Source: an uncultured Roseibium sp. (lineage in GTDB: Bacteria > Pseudomonadota > Alphaproteobacteria > Rhizobiales > Stappiaceae). Taken from it: a stretch of 64,000 nucleotides of DNA. The notes under the pieces were generated by a model that saw only the letters and a program-made list of their open reading frames with translations, was not told where the DNA came from and did no database searches. The stretch is from contig NZ_CANLVF010000004.1 in the NCBI RefSeq assembly GCF_947494555.1, forward strand, positions 496,001-560,000, in the 5' to 3' direction. The position numbers were made by a program, and so were the translations under genes. This document shows positions 50,591-60,153 of the stretch, piece by piece (within the stretch, counting starts at the first letter, position 1; every line of letters begins with the position of its first letter).

Positions 50591-50656
50591 GCTAGCAGGG
50601 TCCTGCCGGCTTTTCCCAAATGATCCTGCCCGTAAATCCGGGGCAGCGGAGGACTG

Positions 50657-51643
50657 ATGACTGAGACGACGACTGCGGCCACGGCCATGCCGGACACCGA
50701 GGTTTCTGTAGAAGAGGTTTTCGGATTCAATTCCAGCCTCAAGGTACCGGCTTTTTCCGCGCCGTCGGAACACGTGCCGGAACGCGACGACGACTATCTT
50801 TTCGATCGTGCAACGACCCTGGCGATCCTGGCGGGTTTTGCGCATAACCGCCGCGTGATGGTGACGGGTTACCACGGCACCGGAAAGTCGACCCATATCG
50901 AGCAGGTCGCAGCACGCCTGAATTGGCCTTGCGTCCGCGTCAATCTCGACAGTCACATCTCGCGTATCGACCTGGTCGGCAAGGATGCGATCGTGATCCG
51001 GGAAGGCCAGCAGGTCACCGAATTCAAGGACGGTATCCTGCCCTGGGCCTATCAGCACAATGTTGCGCTCGTCTTTGACGAGTACGATGCCGGCCGTCCC
51101 GATGTGATGTTCGTGATCCAGCGTATCCTGGAATCGTCGGGGCGCCTGACACTGCTCGACCAGAGCCGCGTTATCCGCCCACATGCGGCGTTCAGGTTGT
51201 TCGCCACGGCAAATACCGTCGGTCTCGGCGACACGTCAGGCCTCTATCACGGCACGCAGCAGATCAACCAGGCTCAGATGGACCGCTGGTCGATCGTGAC
51301 GACGCTGAACTATCTGCCGCACGACAACGAGGTCGATATTGTCCTGTCAAAGGCCAAGAGCTTTCAGACAGACGAAGGCCGGAACACCGTATCCAAAATG
51401 GTGCGTCTTGCCGACATGACCCGCAATGCCTTCATCAATGGCGATTTGTCGACCGTCATGAGCCCGCGTACCGTGATCACCTGGGCTGAAAACGCCGACA
51501 TATTCGGCGATGTCGGGTTTGCCTTCCGGCTGACATTCCTCAACAAATGCGATGATATGGAGCAGTCGCTTGTGGCTGAGTTCTATCAGCGCTGCTTCGG
51601 GGAAGATCTGCCCGAGTCCTCCGTCAACGTTGTAATGAGCTGA
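50657..51643 (+). CDS. cobS: Aerobic cobaltochelatase subunit CobS
   Basis: A 328-residue MoxR-like AAA+ ATPase of the aerobic B12 pathway. With CobT it forms the ATPase rings that drive cobalt insertion by CobN into hydrogenobyrinic acid a,c-diamide. Walker A is GYHGTGKST (71-79), Walker B VALVFDEYDAG, and the sensor region ATANTVGLGD. The cobN gene is not in the window. cobT starts seven bases downstream. Confidence 0.97.
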   Translation: MTETTTAATAMPDTEVSVEEVFGFNSSLKVPAFSAPSEHVPERDDDYLFDRATTLAILAGFAHNRRVMVTGYHGTGKSTHIEQVAARLNWPCVRVNLDSHISRIDLVGKDAIVIREGQQVTEFKDGILPWAYQHNVALVFDEYDAGRPDVMFVIQRILESSGRLTLLDQSRVIRPHAAFRLFATANTVGLGDTSGLYHGTQQINQAQMDRWSIVTTLNYLPHDNEVDIVLSKAKSFQTDEGRNTVSKMVRLADMTRNAFINGDLSTVMSPRTVITWAENADIFGDVGFAFRLTFLNKCDDMEQSLVAEFYQRCFGEDLPESSVNVVMS

Positions 51644-51650
51644 GGAATTA

Positions 51651-53558
51651 ATGGCGCCACGTCCGGGTCACAACACTCTTCCGGGAAACAAGCCCGCTCC
51701 GTCGACCGAACCTTTCAAGCAGTCGGTCAGTGGAACCATGCGGGCGATCTCCGGCGAAGCGGAACTGGAAGTTCTGTTTTCCGGTGACCGGCCGGGTTTG
51801 AGCGGTATGACGGCACGGCTGCCCGAGCCGTCAAGAAAAGTCACAGCACGGGACGTTGCGGTCACCCGTGGACTTTCGGATTCCATGGCGCTGCGCATCG
51901 CGTGCCACGACAAGGCGTTGCATTCGAAAAACCTGCCTCAGGGATCGGAAGCCAGGGCCATTTTTGAAGCTGTCGAACAAGCCCGGTGCGAGGCAGTTGG
52001 TGCCCGGCGTATGCAGGGTGTTTCCGAGAACCTTGCGGTCATGCTCGACGACCGGTTCCGGAAATCCGGCGCGCCGGACATTTCCAGCCGGGAAGAAGCA
52101 CCTCTGCAGGATGCACTTTCGCTTATCGTCCGCGAAAGGCTGACGGGAGAGTTGCCGCCTGAAAGTGCAAAGAACCTTGTCGACATGTGGCGCGGCTGGG
52201 TCGAGGACAAGGCCGGTGCCGAGCTTGATCTGCTGCAGGCCGAAGTCGAGGACCAGGGGTCCTTTGCCAACCGGTTCCGTGATGTTCTCAAGTCGCTCGA
52301 CATGGGTGACGACCTGGGTGATCAGGACCAGGACGCTGATCCCGATCAGAACGAAGACGACGGAAACAACGAGGAAGCTGAAACCGGCGACGACGACGAA
52401 AACGATAGCGGCGAGCAGGACGCCTCGCCACAGGATATGGAGCTTTCCGGCGAAGAGCAGGAAGCCGGCGACACAGAAGCCGCCGACATGGATATGGAAG
52501 ATATCGCCGAACAGGATATGGCGGAGGATTCCGAGGAACCGGGTGAAGCCGATCGTCAGGACACACCGTTTTCCAACAGGCCCGAGACAGACTACAGGGT
52601 CTTCACCCAGCAATTCGACGAGACGGTCACCGCCGAGGAACTTTGCGATACGGCGGAGCTGGACCGGTTGCGCGGGTTCCTCGACAAGCAGTTGACGCAT
52701 CTTCAGGGCGCAGTCGCGCGGCTGGCCAATCGGCTTCAGAGAAAACTGATGGCACAGCAGAACCGTGCCTGGGACTTTGACCTGGAAGAAGGCCTGCTCG
52801 ACACGGCGCGTCTGACCCGAGCAGTTACCGACCCGATGTCGCCACTCGCCTTCAAGCAGGAGCGGGATACGAATTTCCGCGACACGGTGGTCACCCTCCT
52901 TCTCGACAATTCCGGTTCGATGCGTGGGCGGCCGATCACGGTTGCCGCGACCTGCGCCGACATCCTGGCACGCACGCTGGAACGGTGCGGTGTCAAGGTC
53001 GAAATCCTTGGCTTTACCACCAAGGCCTGGAAAGGCGGACAGTCACGCGAGAGCTGGATCGGTGCCGGCAAGCCACCAACGCCTGGCCGTCTGAACGACC
53101 TGCGCCACATTATCTACAAATCGGCCGATGCGCCCTGGCGCCGCGCCCGCCGTAATCTTGGCCTGATGATGCGCGAAGGCCTGTTGAAGGAAAATATTGA
53201 CGGTGAAGCGTTGCTGTGGGCTCACGACCGGTTGCTCGGCCGCCCGGAGCAGCGACGCATCCTGATGATGATTTCAGACGGTGCGCCGGTTGACGACACC
53301 ACATTGTCGGTCAATCCCGGGAACTACCTGGAACGGCATCTGCGCTATGTGATCGAGGAAATCGAAACGCGTTCGCCGGTCGAGCTGATTGCTATCGGGA
53401 TCGGTCACGATGTCACACGATACTACCGGCGTGCCGTAACGATTGTGGATGCGGAGGAACTGGCCGGCGCGATGACGGATCAGCTTGCCGACCTCTTCGA
53501 CGACGAAGTGCAGCAAGAGTATCAAACCCGTGGCAAGCGCCGCGGTGGCCGCCGATAG
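51651..53558 (+). CDS. cobT: Aerobic cobaltochelatase subunit CobT
   Basis: A 635-residue partner of CobS. A helical N-terminal half is followed by a very acidic linker (about 220-305, many Asp/Glu with EDIAEQD repeats) and a C-terminal von Willebrand A domain with the MIDAS motif DNSGS (D419, S421, S423), then GFTTKAWKGG and DGAPVDD. Acts in the cytoplasm in a CobN-CobS-CobT complex. The operon is cobS-cobT; a separate exported-protein gene starts 16 bases later and may be in the same transcript. Confidence 0.97.
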   Translation: MAPRPGHNTLPGNKPAPSTEPFKQSVSGTMRAISGEAELEVLFSGDRPGLSGMTARLPEPSRKVTARDVAVTRGLSDSMALRIACHDKALHSKNLPQGSEARAIFEAVEQARCEAVGARRMQGVSENLAVMLDDRFRKSGAPDISSREEAPLQDALSLIVRERLTGELPPESAKNLVDMWRGWVEDKAGAELDLLQAEVEDQGSFANRFRDVLKSLDMGDDLGDQDQDADPDQNEDDGNNEEAETGDDDENDSGEQDASPQDMELSGEEQEAGDTEAADMDMEDIAEQDMAEDSEEPGEADRQDTPFSNRPETDYRVFTQQFDETVTAEELCDTAELDRLRGFLDKQLTHLQGAVARLANRLQRKLMAQQNRAWDFDLEEGLLDTARLTRAVTDPMSPLAFKQERDTNFRDTVVTLLLDNSGSMRGRPITVAATCADILARTLERCGVKVEILGFTTKAWKGGQSRESWIGAGKPPTPGRLNDLRHIIYKSADAPWRRARRNLGLMMREGLLKENIDGEALLWAHDRLLGRPEQRRILMMISDGAPVDDTTLSVNPGNYLERHLRYVIEEIETRSPVELIAIGIGHDVTRYYRRAVTIVDAEELAGAMTDQLADLFDDEVQQEYQTRGKRRGGRR

Positions 53559-53573
53559 GAGATCGGGTCGGGG

Positions 53574-54614
53574 ATGGCAATGCGATTGAGACTATTGTGT
53601 TTCAGCATCGCATTTGTCGCACTTTTTTCCCTTTCGCCTCACGCCGTAAGCGTTGCTGATGCTCAGGTTCAGGAAATCCTGAAGGACGCCAAGTCCGTTG
53701 CGGCGCGCACGCGGCCAATCGAAACGTTTCAGATCGGTCATCCCGAGACGGTGTTTGGTGACCTCACCTTCCTGGGTGGTCTGGAATTGCTCGCTTCAGA
53801 CCGGAAGGTGGGCGGGCTTTCGGGCCTGCTCAGCCTTGACGAGGGGCAGGGCTTTCTTGCAGTGACTGACAACGGTCACTGGGTCAGCGGTGAGGTCGAC
53901 CAGGCTGCGGACGGCGCTCCGCTCGACATCAGGAACATTCGCTTTGCTCCTCTTCTGGGTGCCGACGGAAAGACCCTGCAGGCGCGCTGGGGGCATGACA
54001 CAGAAGCTTTGACACTTGCAAGCTCCGGTCTTTACGTTACCGCAGAGTTCAAGAACGCAATCTATCACTATCCCTGGCCGCTCACGACGGGCAAGGAACA
54101 TATGCTGGGCCAGGTCAGTTTGCCGGCAGATGTGCGTTCCCTGCCGCGCAACGCTGGTCTTGAATCCCTGGAAGCCGCTCCTGAAGGGAGCGCACTTCAT
54201 GGGAAAATGATCGCCGTTGCGGAATCAAGCAGGAGCGACGCCCATGATTTTTCGGCGTTCATCATCGGGCCGGACGGGTTCGAGCGGTTTTCCATCAAAC
54301 GCCGGAACCGTTTCGACGCCACGGATGCGGCGTTTCTTCCGAACGGCGACCTCATCCTGATGGAGCGGCGCTTTAACTTGCGAGACCTGATCGGTCTGCG
54401 GTTGCGCCGGTTCGATGCTGCGTCGATCATACCCGGCGCCGTGCTTGAGGGTGACGTCATGCTTGAGGCGGATTTCAACTACCAGATCGACAATATGGAA
54501 GCACTCGCGGTTCACCAGACCGGCCAGGGCGAAACCATCCTGACGCTCCTGTCGGACAACAACCGGTCCATGTTGCAGCGGACGGTATTTTTGCGTTTCC
54601 GTCTCAACGATTGA
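53574..54614 (+). CDS. Phytase-like esterase (beta-propeller), exported
   Basis: A 346-residue protein with a signal peptide (LLCFSIAFVALFSLSPHAVS). The mature part fits the esterase-like activity of phytase family: GGLSGLLSLDEGQGFLAVTD, WGHDTEALTLASSGLYVTAE, LESLEAAPEGSALHGKMIAV, RNRFDATDAAFLPNGDLILM, and MEALAVHQTGQGETILTLLS. The conserved NGH (TDNGHWVS) and RF motifs are seen. Reaction unknown in this branch. Confidence 0.87.
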   Translation: MAMRLRLLCFSIAFVALFSLSPHAVSVADAQVQEILKDAKSVAARTRPIETFQIGHPETVFGDLTFLGGLELLASDRKVGGLSGLLSLDEGQGFLAVTDNGHWVSGEVDQAADGAPLDIRNIRFAPLLGADGKTLQARWGHDTEALTLASSGLYVTAEFKNAIYHYPWPLTTGKEHMLGQVSLPADVRSLPRNAGLESLEAAPEGSALHGKMIAVAESSRSDAHDFSAFIIGPDGFERFSIKRRNRFDATDAAFLPNGDLILMERRFNLRDLIGLRLRRFDAASIIPGAVLEGDVMLEADFNYQIDNMEALAVHQTGQGETILTLLSDNNRSMLQRTVFLRFRLND

Positions 54615-54674
54615 TCTTTTGAATCCCGGATTTGGGTGTCGCGAATTCGCACCGTCTAGGGAAGGGCCGGATTA

Positions 54675-55067
54675 TTAATCCTCAGTTCGGCTGTCCGAGC
54701 TCCGGTCGCGGGCGTAACGAGCTTTCAGCGGAAACTCGGGCAACCATTTCTCCCTGCGTTCCGTCCAAAGCTCATATGTCGGTTTGAACTGATCCGTGGA
54801 ATCAAATGAACCAAGATTGATTTCGATTTCATCAGCCGTTCGCGAAAAGACGGATGATCCGCAGTGAGGGCAAAAGAAGCGTCCCTGGTAGCTGCGCGTC
54901 TCACCTTCGATCTCTACCGCGCTCTGCGGAAAGATGGCGGACGCATGAAAAAGCGCACCGTGCTGCTTGCGGCAGTCCATACAATGGCAAAGGCCGACGC
55001 GATATGGCTGCCCTTTGGCGACGAACCGGACCTTACCGCACAGGCAACCGCCGGAAGTCACTTCCAT
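54675..55067 (-). CDS. GFA-family protein
   Basis: A 130-residue Mss4-like fold protein. It shows the zinc-binding GGCLCGKVRF, HCMDCRKQHG and FFCPHCGSSVF motifs. Named after the glutathione-dependent formaldehyde-activating enzyme, but most members have unknown roles. The ATG follows GGAGTGAA. Confidence 0.95.
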   Translation of the reverse strand: MEVTSGGCLCGKVRFVAKGQPYRVGLCHCMDCRKQHGALFHASAIFPQSAVEIEGETRSYQGRFFCPHCGSSVFSRTADEIEINLGSFDSTDQFKPTYELWTERREKWLPEFPLKARYARDRSSDSRTED

Positions 55068-55168
55068 ATTTTCACTCCGTCTTTTTTAAACGTTCGGATG
55101 TGCGCCATCACGTGCGTAGCACATCCGGCGTAAAACGGAGAATTGGTTCTTGGACGGCTGTTTCGGAT

Positions 55169-55855
55169 TTATGCGACTGATCCGTCCGGGACAGGCCGGA
55201 AGATATTCAGAACGATCCGGTAAGGCGCCAGCAGGGCAAGGGCCACCAGCACTTTGACCATTAAGTCACCCACTGCAAGCGAGATCCAGAGCAGAACTTC
55301 CGTTTCACCGCCGATGCCGAGGAATGGCACCGGAAAGGCCAGCGAGCCGTCCTCGGAGCCGAACAGCGCGTCCACAAAGGCGAAACTTGCAGAAAAGGCG
55401 ATGCCGAAGAAGAGCAGCGTGTCGATCACGGAGCCAATCAGGGAAGAGGCCATCGGCGCCTTCCACCAGGTCATGCGGCGCAATTTGTCAAAGATGGTGA
55501 CGTCAAGCAGTTGGGCGACGAGAAACGCTGTGCCGGAAGCGATCAGGATGCGCGGCGTCGTAAAGGCTTCGTCCAGGGTCCAGAAGATCATCGGAACAAC
55601 AATCGCCAGGGCAAAACCCGAGATGACAACCTTGCGGGCTGCAGCGGGGCCAAAGCGGCGGTTGGTCAGGTCCGTGACCAGGAACGCGATCGGGTAGGTG
55701 AAGGCACCCCAGGTGAGCGTATCAGCCAGGTTTATGCCGCCGACGACATGCTCGACGGGAAACTGTACCAGGTAATTGGACGCTGCAACGACAAGCGCCA
55801 TCGCGAAGATCGCGATGGCGTGATGTCCCGCAGAGAAACTCCGCGTATCCGTCAT
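55169..55855 (-). CDS. Queuosine precursor transporter (YhhQ/VUT family)
   Basis: A 228-residue membrane protein with six predicted spans. The family pattern is visible: VVAASNYLVQFP at the start, TWGAFTYPIAFLVTDLTNRR (the YPxxFLxTDxxN signature), VAQLLDVTIFDKLRR (QxxDVxxF signature), and GSVIDTLLFFGIAF. In E. coli YhhQ imports preQ0/preQ1. It may complement the queCDEF operon elsewhere in this window. Confidence 0.93.
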   Translation of the reverse strand: MTDTRSFSAGHHAIAIFAMALVVAASNYLVQFPVEHVVGGINLADTLTWGAFTYPIAFLVTDLTNRRFGPAAARKVVISGFALAIVVPMIFWTLDEAFTTPRILIASGTAFLVAQLLDVTIFDKLRRMTWWKAPMASSLIGSVIDTLLFFGIAFSASFAFVDALFGSEDGSLAFPVPFLGIGGETEVLLWISLAVGDLMVKVLVALALLAPYRIVLNIFRPVPDGSVA

Positions 55856-55873
55856 GTGATTTGCCCCGGGGCG

Positions 55874-56170
55874 TTAAGCGGCAGCGGCTTCCGACTGCTT
55901 GCGCTTGATGCTGACCTTGATCTTGCGGGCAGCGTCGGAAAGCTGATCGTCGGATGCTTTCATAAGATAGGCGTCCAGACCACCGCGATGTTCGACGGAG
56001 CGCAATGCATGTGCACTTACGCGCAGTTTGAAGGTCTCACCCAGCGTGTCGCTCAGCAAGGAAACGTTGCACAGGTTCGGCAGGAACCGGCGGCGGGACT
56101 TGTTGTTAGCGTGTGAGACGTTGTTGCCAGTCATCACATCTTTGCCGGAGAGTTCGCAACGACGTGCCAT
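55874..56170 (-). CDS. rpmB: 50S ribosomal protein L28
   Basis: A 98-residue ribosomal protein: MARRCELSGKDVMTGNNVSH, ANNKSRRRFLPNLCNV, and VSAHALRSVEHRGGLDAYLM. It starts at the ATG at 56170. The tail of about 20 residues (SIKRKQSEAAAA) is longer than the E. coli form, as in other alphaproteobacteria. The transporter gene lies 18 bases downstream. Confidence 0.98.
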   Translation of the reverse strand: MARRCELSGKDVMTGNNVSHANNKSRRRFLPNLCNVSLLSDTLGETFKLRVSAHALRSVEHRGGLDAYLMKASDDQLSDAARKIKVSIKRKQSEAAAA

Positions 56171-56514
56171 GATATCACCTTTTGTTTTCGTGGCCGGGCC
56201 GTTACATGGAACCCAGCATGTCCAAACCGAATCCGGCGCGGACCTGAGGCCCGGCGACATCGTCTCCGGCATTTCTCGGAAAAAGTTGCCCCGCTATAAT
56301 GGCAGCGTGCGCCAACGTCAAGACATCTCCTGCCCATCTGCGCGATTCTGTGATTTTATTCTTCCTTGTGCGCCGTGTTAACCACTGAGTTACCATAATT
56401 TAGAATGATTGATCCCGTTCGCTAGGTAATTTTCATGCTAGTGTTAACCGTGCGGAACATTGTTGGAGCGGGGCCATAGTTCGCTACCGGAGGGTGGCGC
56501 GGAGGTTTGTTAAA
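56171..56514. other. Divergent spacer between rpmB and DUF3108 gene
   Basis: A 344-base region with the promoters of both genes. I see no palindrome or riboswitch-like structure. An open minus frame reaches upstream of rpmB, but its composition is non-protein-like. Confidence 0.45.
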
Positions 56515-57345
56515 GTGTTTGGTCTGACGTCACTCGGACGCCTCGTCGTCCTCCCTATGCTTGCCGGTGCGCTGTTGGTTTCTCCGGCAGAGGCGAAGAA
56601 AAACAGCGTCGGCGGCGTTTATTCGATTTCGCTCGCCGGGTTCAAGATCGGGCGGGGAACCTTGTCGCTCGTGATGCAGGGCAACGCCTATTCGGCAAAG
56701 GTAACCGTTGCGCCCGCCGGGATTGGAACGCTTTTTTCAACCGGCAAAGGCGGTGCTGAAGCGTCCGGATGGCTGGTCGGTTCCAAGGTCGTGCCTTCCA
56801 AGTACCGCATGGCGTCGCAGGCGGCCAATCTCGACTTTTATGTGAACCTGACGCAGGGTTCGCGCAACATCCGGTCGATGGAAGTCGCGCCTCAGTTCAA
56901 ACCGAACAAAGAGCGGATCAAGATCACCAATCGCCATAAACGCAACGCGATTGATCCGCTCAGCGCGGCATTGATGCCTGTCCGGCGGTCAAAAGACAGC
57001 TTTGGCCCGAAGGCATGTTCCCGCAAGCTGCCCATCTTCGATGGCTGGACCCGCTTCGATATCAAATTGAGCTACGAGGGCACCCGGGAAGTCTCCGGCC
57101 GCGGCTACAAGGGAACCGTTGTAGTCTGCAAGGCCCGCTGGGTCCCGGTTGCCGGACACCGTCCGTCCAAGGAATCAGTGAAATACATGGCCAAGGCGAA
57201 TATGGAGGTCTGGATCGCACCCATGGGTCGCGACAACGTCCTGATACCCTATCGCATCGCCATCGACACAAAGAACGGGCGGCTTTTGGTCGAAGCCAGC
57301 AAGCTGACGATTGATGGCGCAGGGAGCGATCAGGCGTCGCGGTAG
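56515..57345 (+). CDS. Exported DUF3108 protein
   Basis: A 276-residue protein starting at the GTG at 56515, with GGAGG 9-13 bases upstream; a GTG at 56494 would place the ribosome site only one base away. Signal peptide: FGLTSLGRLVVLPMLAGALL, cleavage near AEA-KK. The mature part (GGVYSISLAGFKIGRGTLSL) is DUF3108, a lipocalin-like or LptD/periplasmic-type beta fold of unknown function. Conserved next to accA or rpmB in Hyphomicrobiales, from memory. Confidence 0.85.
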   Translation: MFGLTSLGRLVVLPMLAGALLVSPAEAKKNSVGGVYSISLAGFKIGRGTLSLVMQGNAYSAKVTVAPAGIGTLFSTGKGGAEASGWLVGSKVVPSKYRMASQAANLDFYVNLTQGSRNIRSMEVAPQFKPNKERIKITNRHKRNAIDPLSAALMPVRRSKDSFGPKACSRKLPIFDGWTRFDIKLSYEGTREVSGRGYKGTVVVCKARWVPVAGHRPSKESVKYMAKANMEVWIAPMGRDNVLIPYRIAIDTKNGRLLVEASKLTIDGAGSDQASR

Positions 57346-57560
57346 GTTTTGCGATACGGTGCTTGCCGCCAATACCTCAGAATTGTGCCTTGAATTGATT
57401 TGGAAGTGCTGGTGAGGATGAGGCCTGAGACTTGCGCCCACTTGCGTCTCTTGTTACAGCGCTCCACATAACGCCATCGGGGTGCGTAATCACCTTTTGT
57501 CAGTTTCCGGAGCGGCCACTGAAGCGCCGATGACCGGGTTTGTTTCAGGTAATAAAGTAC

Positions 57561-58520
57561 ATGCACAGCTATCTGGAGTTTGAAAAGCCCGTCGCGGATA
57601 TTGAAGGCAAGATCCAGGAACTGCGGGCGATCGCTGCAGAAGATGGCGAAGAGGTCAATGTTGACGGTGAGATTGAACGGCTGAACGCAAAATCGGCCCA
57701 GACGCTCCAGGACCTTTATTCCAAACTGACGCCCTGGCAGAAGACGCTTGTTGCAAGGCATCCGGACCGGCCGCATGCAGTTGATTATGTGGCAGGCCTT
57801 ATTGAAGACTTCACACCGCTCGCCGGAGATCGCAAATTCGCAGAAGACCATGCGCTTCTCGCCGGCATCGGCCGGTTTCGCGGCCAGTCTGTTGCGGTGC
57901 TTGCTCAGGAAAAGGGGCACGATACGGAATCGCGGCTGAAACACAATTTCGGCATGGTGCGTCCCGAAGGATACCGCAAGGCCGTCCGCATCATGGAACT
58001 TGCCGAACGATTTGCTATTCCGCTGATCAGTTTCGTTGACACGTCCGGGGCCTATCCGGGACGCGGGGCGGAAGAACGCGGGCAGTCCGAAGCGATTGCA
58101 CGATCCACGGATGTCGGTCTTGGTCTTGGAACACCTTCGGTTGCTGTGGTCATTGGCGAAGGCGGCTCGGGTGGCGCGATTGCGATTGCGACCGCAAACA
58201 AGGTTCTCATGATGGAGCACGCGATCTACTCCGTGATTTCGCCGGAAGGGGCCGCGTCTATCTTGTGGCGGGACAGCGCAAAGGCTCAGGACGCTGCAAC
58301 CGCACTGAAAATAACGGCGCAGGATCTCAAGCATCTTGGCGTGATCGATGACATTATCGTCGAGCCGGTCGGCGGAGCGCACCGGGCCCGTGAAATCGTA
58401 ATCGACACGACCGGAAAATCGATCGAAGCTGCGCTTAGTGAACTGAACGGCCTCAGCACCGAAGAAATCCGCAAGCAAAGGCGCGAAAAATTTATCGCGA
58501 TAGGCAGAACCCTGACTTAA
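57561..58520 (+). CDS. accA: Acetyl-CoA carboxylase carboxyltransferase subunit alpha
   Basis: A 319-residue protein of the ACC complex, which makes malonyl-CoA with AccB, AccC and AccD. YLEFEKPVADIEGKIQELRA opens it; RHPDRPHAVDYVAGLIEDF, PEGYRKAVRIMELAERFAIP, FVDTSGAYPGRGAEERGQ and IGEGGSGGAIAIATANKVLM are family blocks. The ATG at 57561 gives the family N-terminus (MHSYLEFEK); the frame continues upstream to 57540. It is followed by a weak terminator. Confidence 0.97.
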   Translation: MHSYLEFEKPVADIEGKIQELRAIAAEDGEEVNVDGEIERLNAKSAQTLQDLYSKLTPWQKTLVARHPDRPHAVDYVAGLIEDFTPLAGDRKFAEDHALLAGIGRFRGQSVAVLAQEKGHDTESRLKHNFGMVRPEGYRKAVRIMELAERFAIPLISFVDTSGAYPGRGAEERGQSEAIARSTDVGLGLGTPSVAVVIGEGGSGGAIAIATANKVLMMEHAIYSVISPEGAASILWRDSAKAQDAATALKITAQDLKHLGVIDDIIVEPVGGAHRAREIVIDTTGKSIEAALSELNGLSTEEIRKQRREKFIAIGRTLT

Positions 58521-58889
58521 GGTTAACGGCCTTAATTCACGATAACGTCAGAACAAATTTCGACCAAGTCGCGGTCAATCGCGGCTTTTTTGCCTTTCTG
58601 TGGCCAGATTCTGCCTTCATTCAGACACTTCCGAGGCATTCAGATGGGTGTTTGTCTCACTTTTTTGTTCTTATCACCGGAATTTGCTTCGCAGGGGCAG
58701 GCGGGTTTCAGTAACTTATCGTCAACTAACATTCCCTAGCCTTTGCGCGGGGGCGAGACGCAGGAATTCCAGAAACGGCAAGGCAAATGTACTGCCGCGT
58801 TTTTCGGTTTCCGATTTGTTTGGGATAGTCACATGGTCTTTGGGCGCCGTTTACTAACGCCAGCCGCGCAGCATGAAAGTTCCTCCCGC
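58521..58889. other. Spacer between accA and the L,D-transpeptidase
   Basis: A 369-base region holding the accA terminator (58566-58591) and the promoter of the downstream gene. Frames inside it lack ribosome sites or family likeness. The transpeptidase could start as early as 58833. Confidence 0.5.
58566..58591 (+). terminator. Rho-independent terminator after accA
   Basis: AAGTCGCG pairs with CGCGGCTT (one T-G pair) around GTCAAT, followed by a run of T. Confidence 0.75.
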
Positions 58890-60095
58890 ATGCGGAGCCG
58901 TTCAGCCGTCAGAGCCGGTGCGCTGGTTTTGGCTGCAGCCGTCCTTGCGGGCTGCCAGGCCGACGAGTTCGGTGCCGGGCCGAAGCATCTGCGTCCCGTT
59001 AGCGATTCGATCAAGCGCAAGATGACCGATCTCAACATGAGTTCGAATTCGCCGATCATGATCCGTATCTTCAAAGAAGAATCCGAAATGGAAGTCTGGA
59101 AACAGACGCGGACGGGGAAATACAAGAAGCTCGAGGAATTCGAGATCTGTAAATGGTCGGGCAAACTCGGGCCGAAATTCAAGGAAGGCGACCGTCAGGC
59201 CCCGGAAGGTTTCTATGAAATCACGCCGGCCTTGATGAACCCGAATTCAAGCTATCATCTGGCCTTCAACCTCGGTTATCCGAACAGGTATGACCGCGCC
59301 CATGGCCGCACCGGATCCCATCTGATGGTCCATGGCGCCTGCTCATCGCGCGGCTGTTACGCCATGACCGATGAGCAGGTCGAAGACATTTACGCCCTGG
59401 CGCGCGAGAGTTTCAAGGGCGGTCAAAAGTCCTTCCAGGTGCAGGCCTTCCCGTTCCGCATGACGCCGGAAAACATGGCCAAGCACAGAGACAACGAACA
59501 TCTCGGCTACTGGAAGATGCTCAAGACCGGTTACGATCATTTTGAGGTAACGAAAACGCCGCCGAAGGTATCGGTTTGCGAAAAGAAATATGTTTTTGAC
59601 GCGACCACTCTCGTCGAAGGCGTGCCGTTCCGCGCAAGTGCGCAGTGCCCGGAGTATCAGGTGCATCCGAGCATCTCTTCAGCGGTTGCGGCCAAGCAGA
59701 GCAAGGACGACGAAAAGTTCCAGCAGCTTGCCTCTCGGTTCGACGCGCGCGAAGAACGTCTGCAGCGCCGCGAAGAACGCAACAAGCGCATTGCTGAAGT
59801 CTTTGGCAACGCTGGCGACGAGACCGAAATCACGACAGCGACGATCCCGTCCGCTGACCGGCCGGCTTCCGAAGCCTCAGCAAGTGCCGTGGCAGCTGCA
59901 AACCCACCGACCGATGCGCAGGGCGAGACCGACGCCACAGCCGTTGAAACGGCGTTTGCCCCTCAGGAACAATCAAGCGGCAGTGTGGCAGGTCGTTTCC
60001 TGAAGCGTTGGGTTCCCTTCGGTTCAAAGACAACCGAGGCCGAGGCCAGTGTCGGGCCGATCACAACCGACGTTGTTCCGGGTGCCAAACCCTGA
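58890..60095 (+). CDS. L,D-transpeptidase family lipoprotein (YafK-like)
   Basis: A 401-residue protein. Starting at the ATG at 58890 gives a lipoprotein signal with lipobox VLAGC (C22); the ATG at 58833 would give a longer n-region. The YkuD-type domain (about 60-215) has HGACSSRGCYAM, with the catalytic Cys at C156, and IRIFKEESEMEVW and KLGPKFKEGDRQAPEGFYEI before it. A charged coiled-coil stretch (about 270-305, FDAREERLQRREERNKR) and an Ala/Thr-rich tail follow. It probably remodels murein cross-links or attaches outer-membrane proteins. Confidence 0.9.
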   Translation: MRSRSAVRAGALVLAAAVLAGCQADEFGAGPKHLRPVSDSIKRKMTDLNMSSNSPIMIRIFKEESEMEVWKQTRTGKYKKLEEFEICKWSGKLGPKFKEGDRQAPEGFYEITPALMNPNSSYHLAFNLGYPNRYDRAHGRTGSHLMVHGACSSRGCYAMTDEQVEDIYALARESFKGGQKSFQVQAFPFRMTPENMAKHRDNEHLGYWKMLKTGYDHFEVTKTPPKVSVCEKKYVFDATTLVEGVPFRASAQCPEYQVHPSISSAVAAKQSKDDEKFQQLASRFDAREERLQRREERNKRIAEVFGNAGDETEITTATIPSADRPASEASASAVAAANPPTDAQGETDATAVETAFAPQEQSSGSVAGRFLKRWVPFGSKTTEAEASVGPITTDVVPGAKP

Positions 60096-60153
60096 TCTGG
60101 ACGATCAGGGTTCCACGCTTTTTTCCGATATCGACTGATATCTGACGGCAGGG

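Noticed and set aside
50591..50656. Cobalamin riboswitch before cobS
   Set aside because: The spacer is only 66 bases and lacks a B12-box-like element; cobST seems to lack such control here.
57330..58478. 382-codon minus-strand open frame
   Set aside because: Antisense to accA, which is unambiguous; no family likeness.
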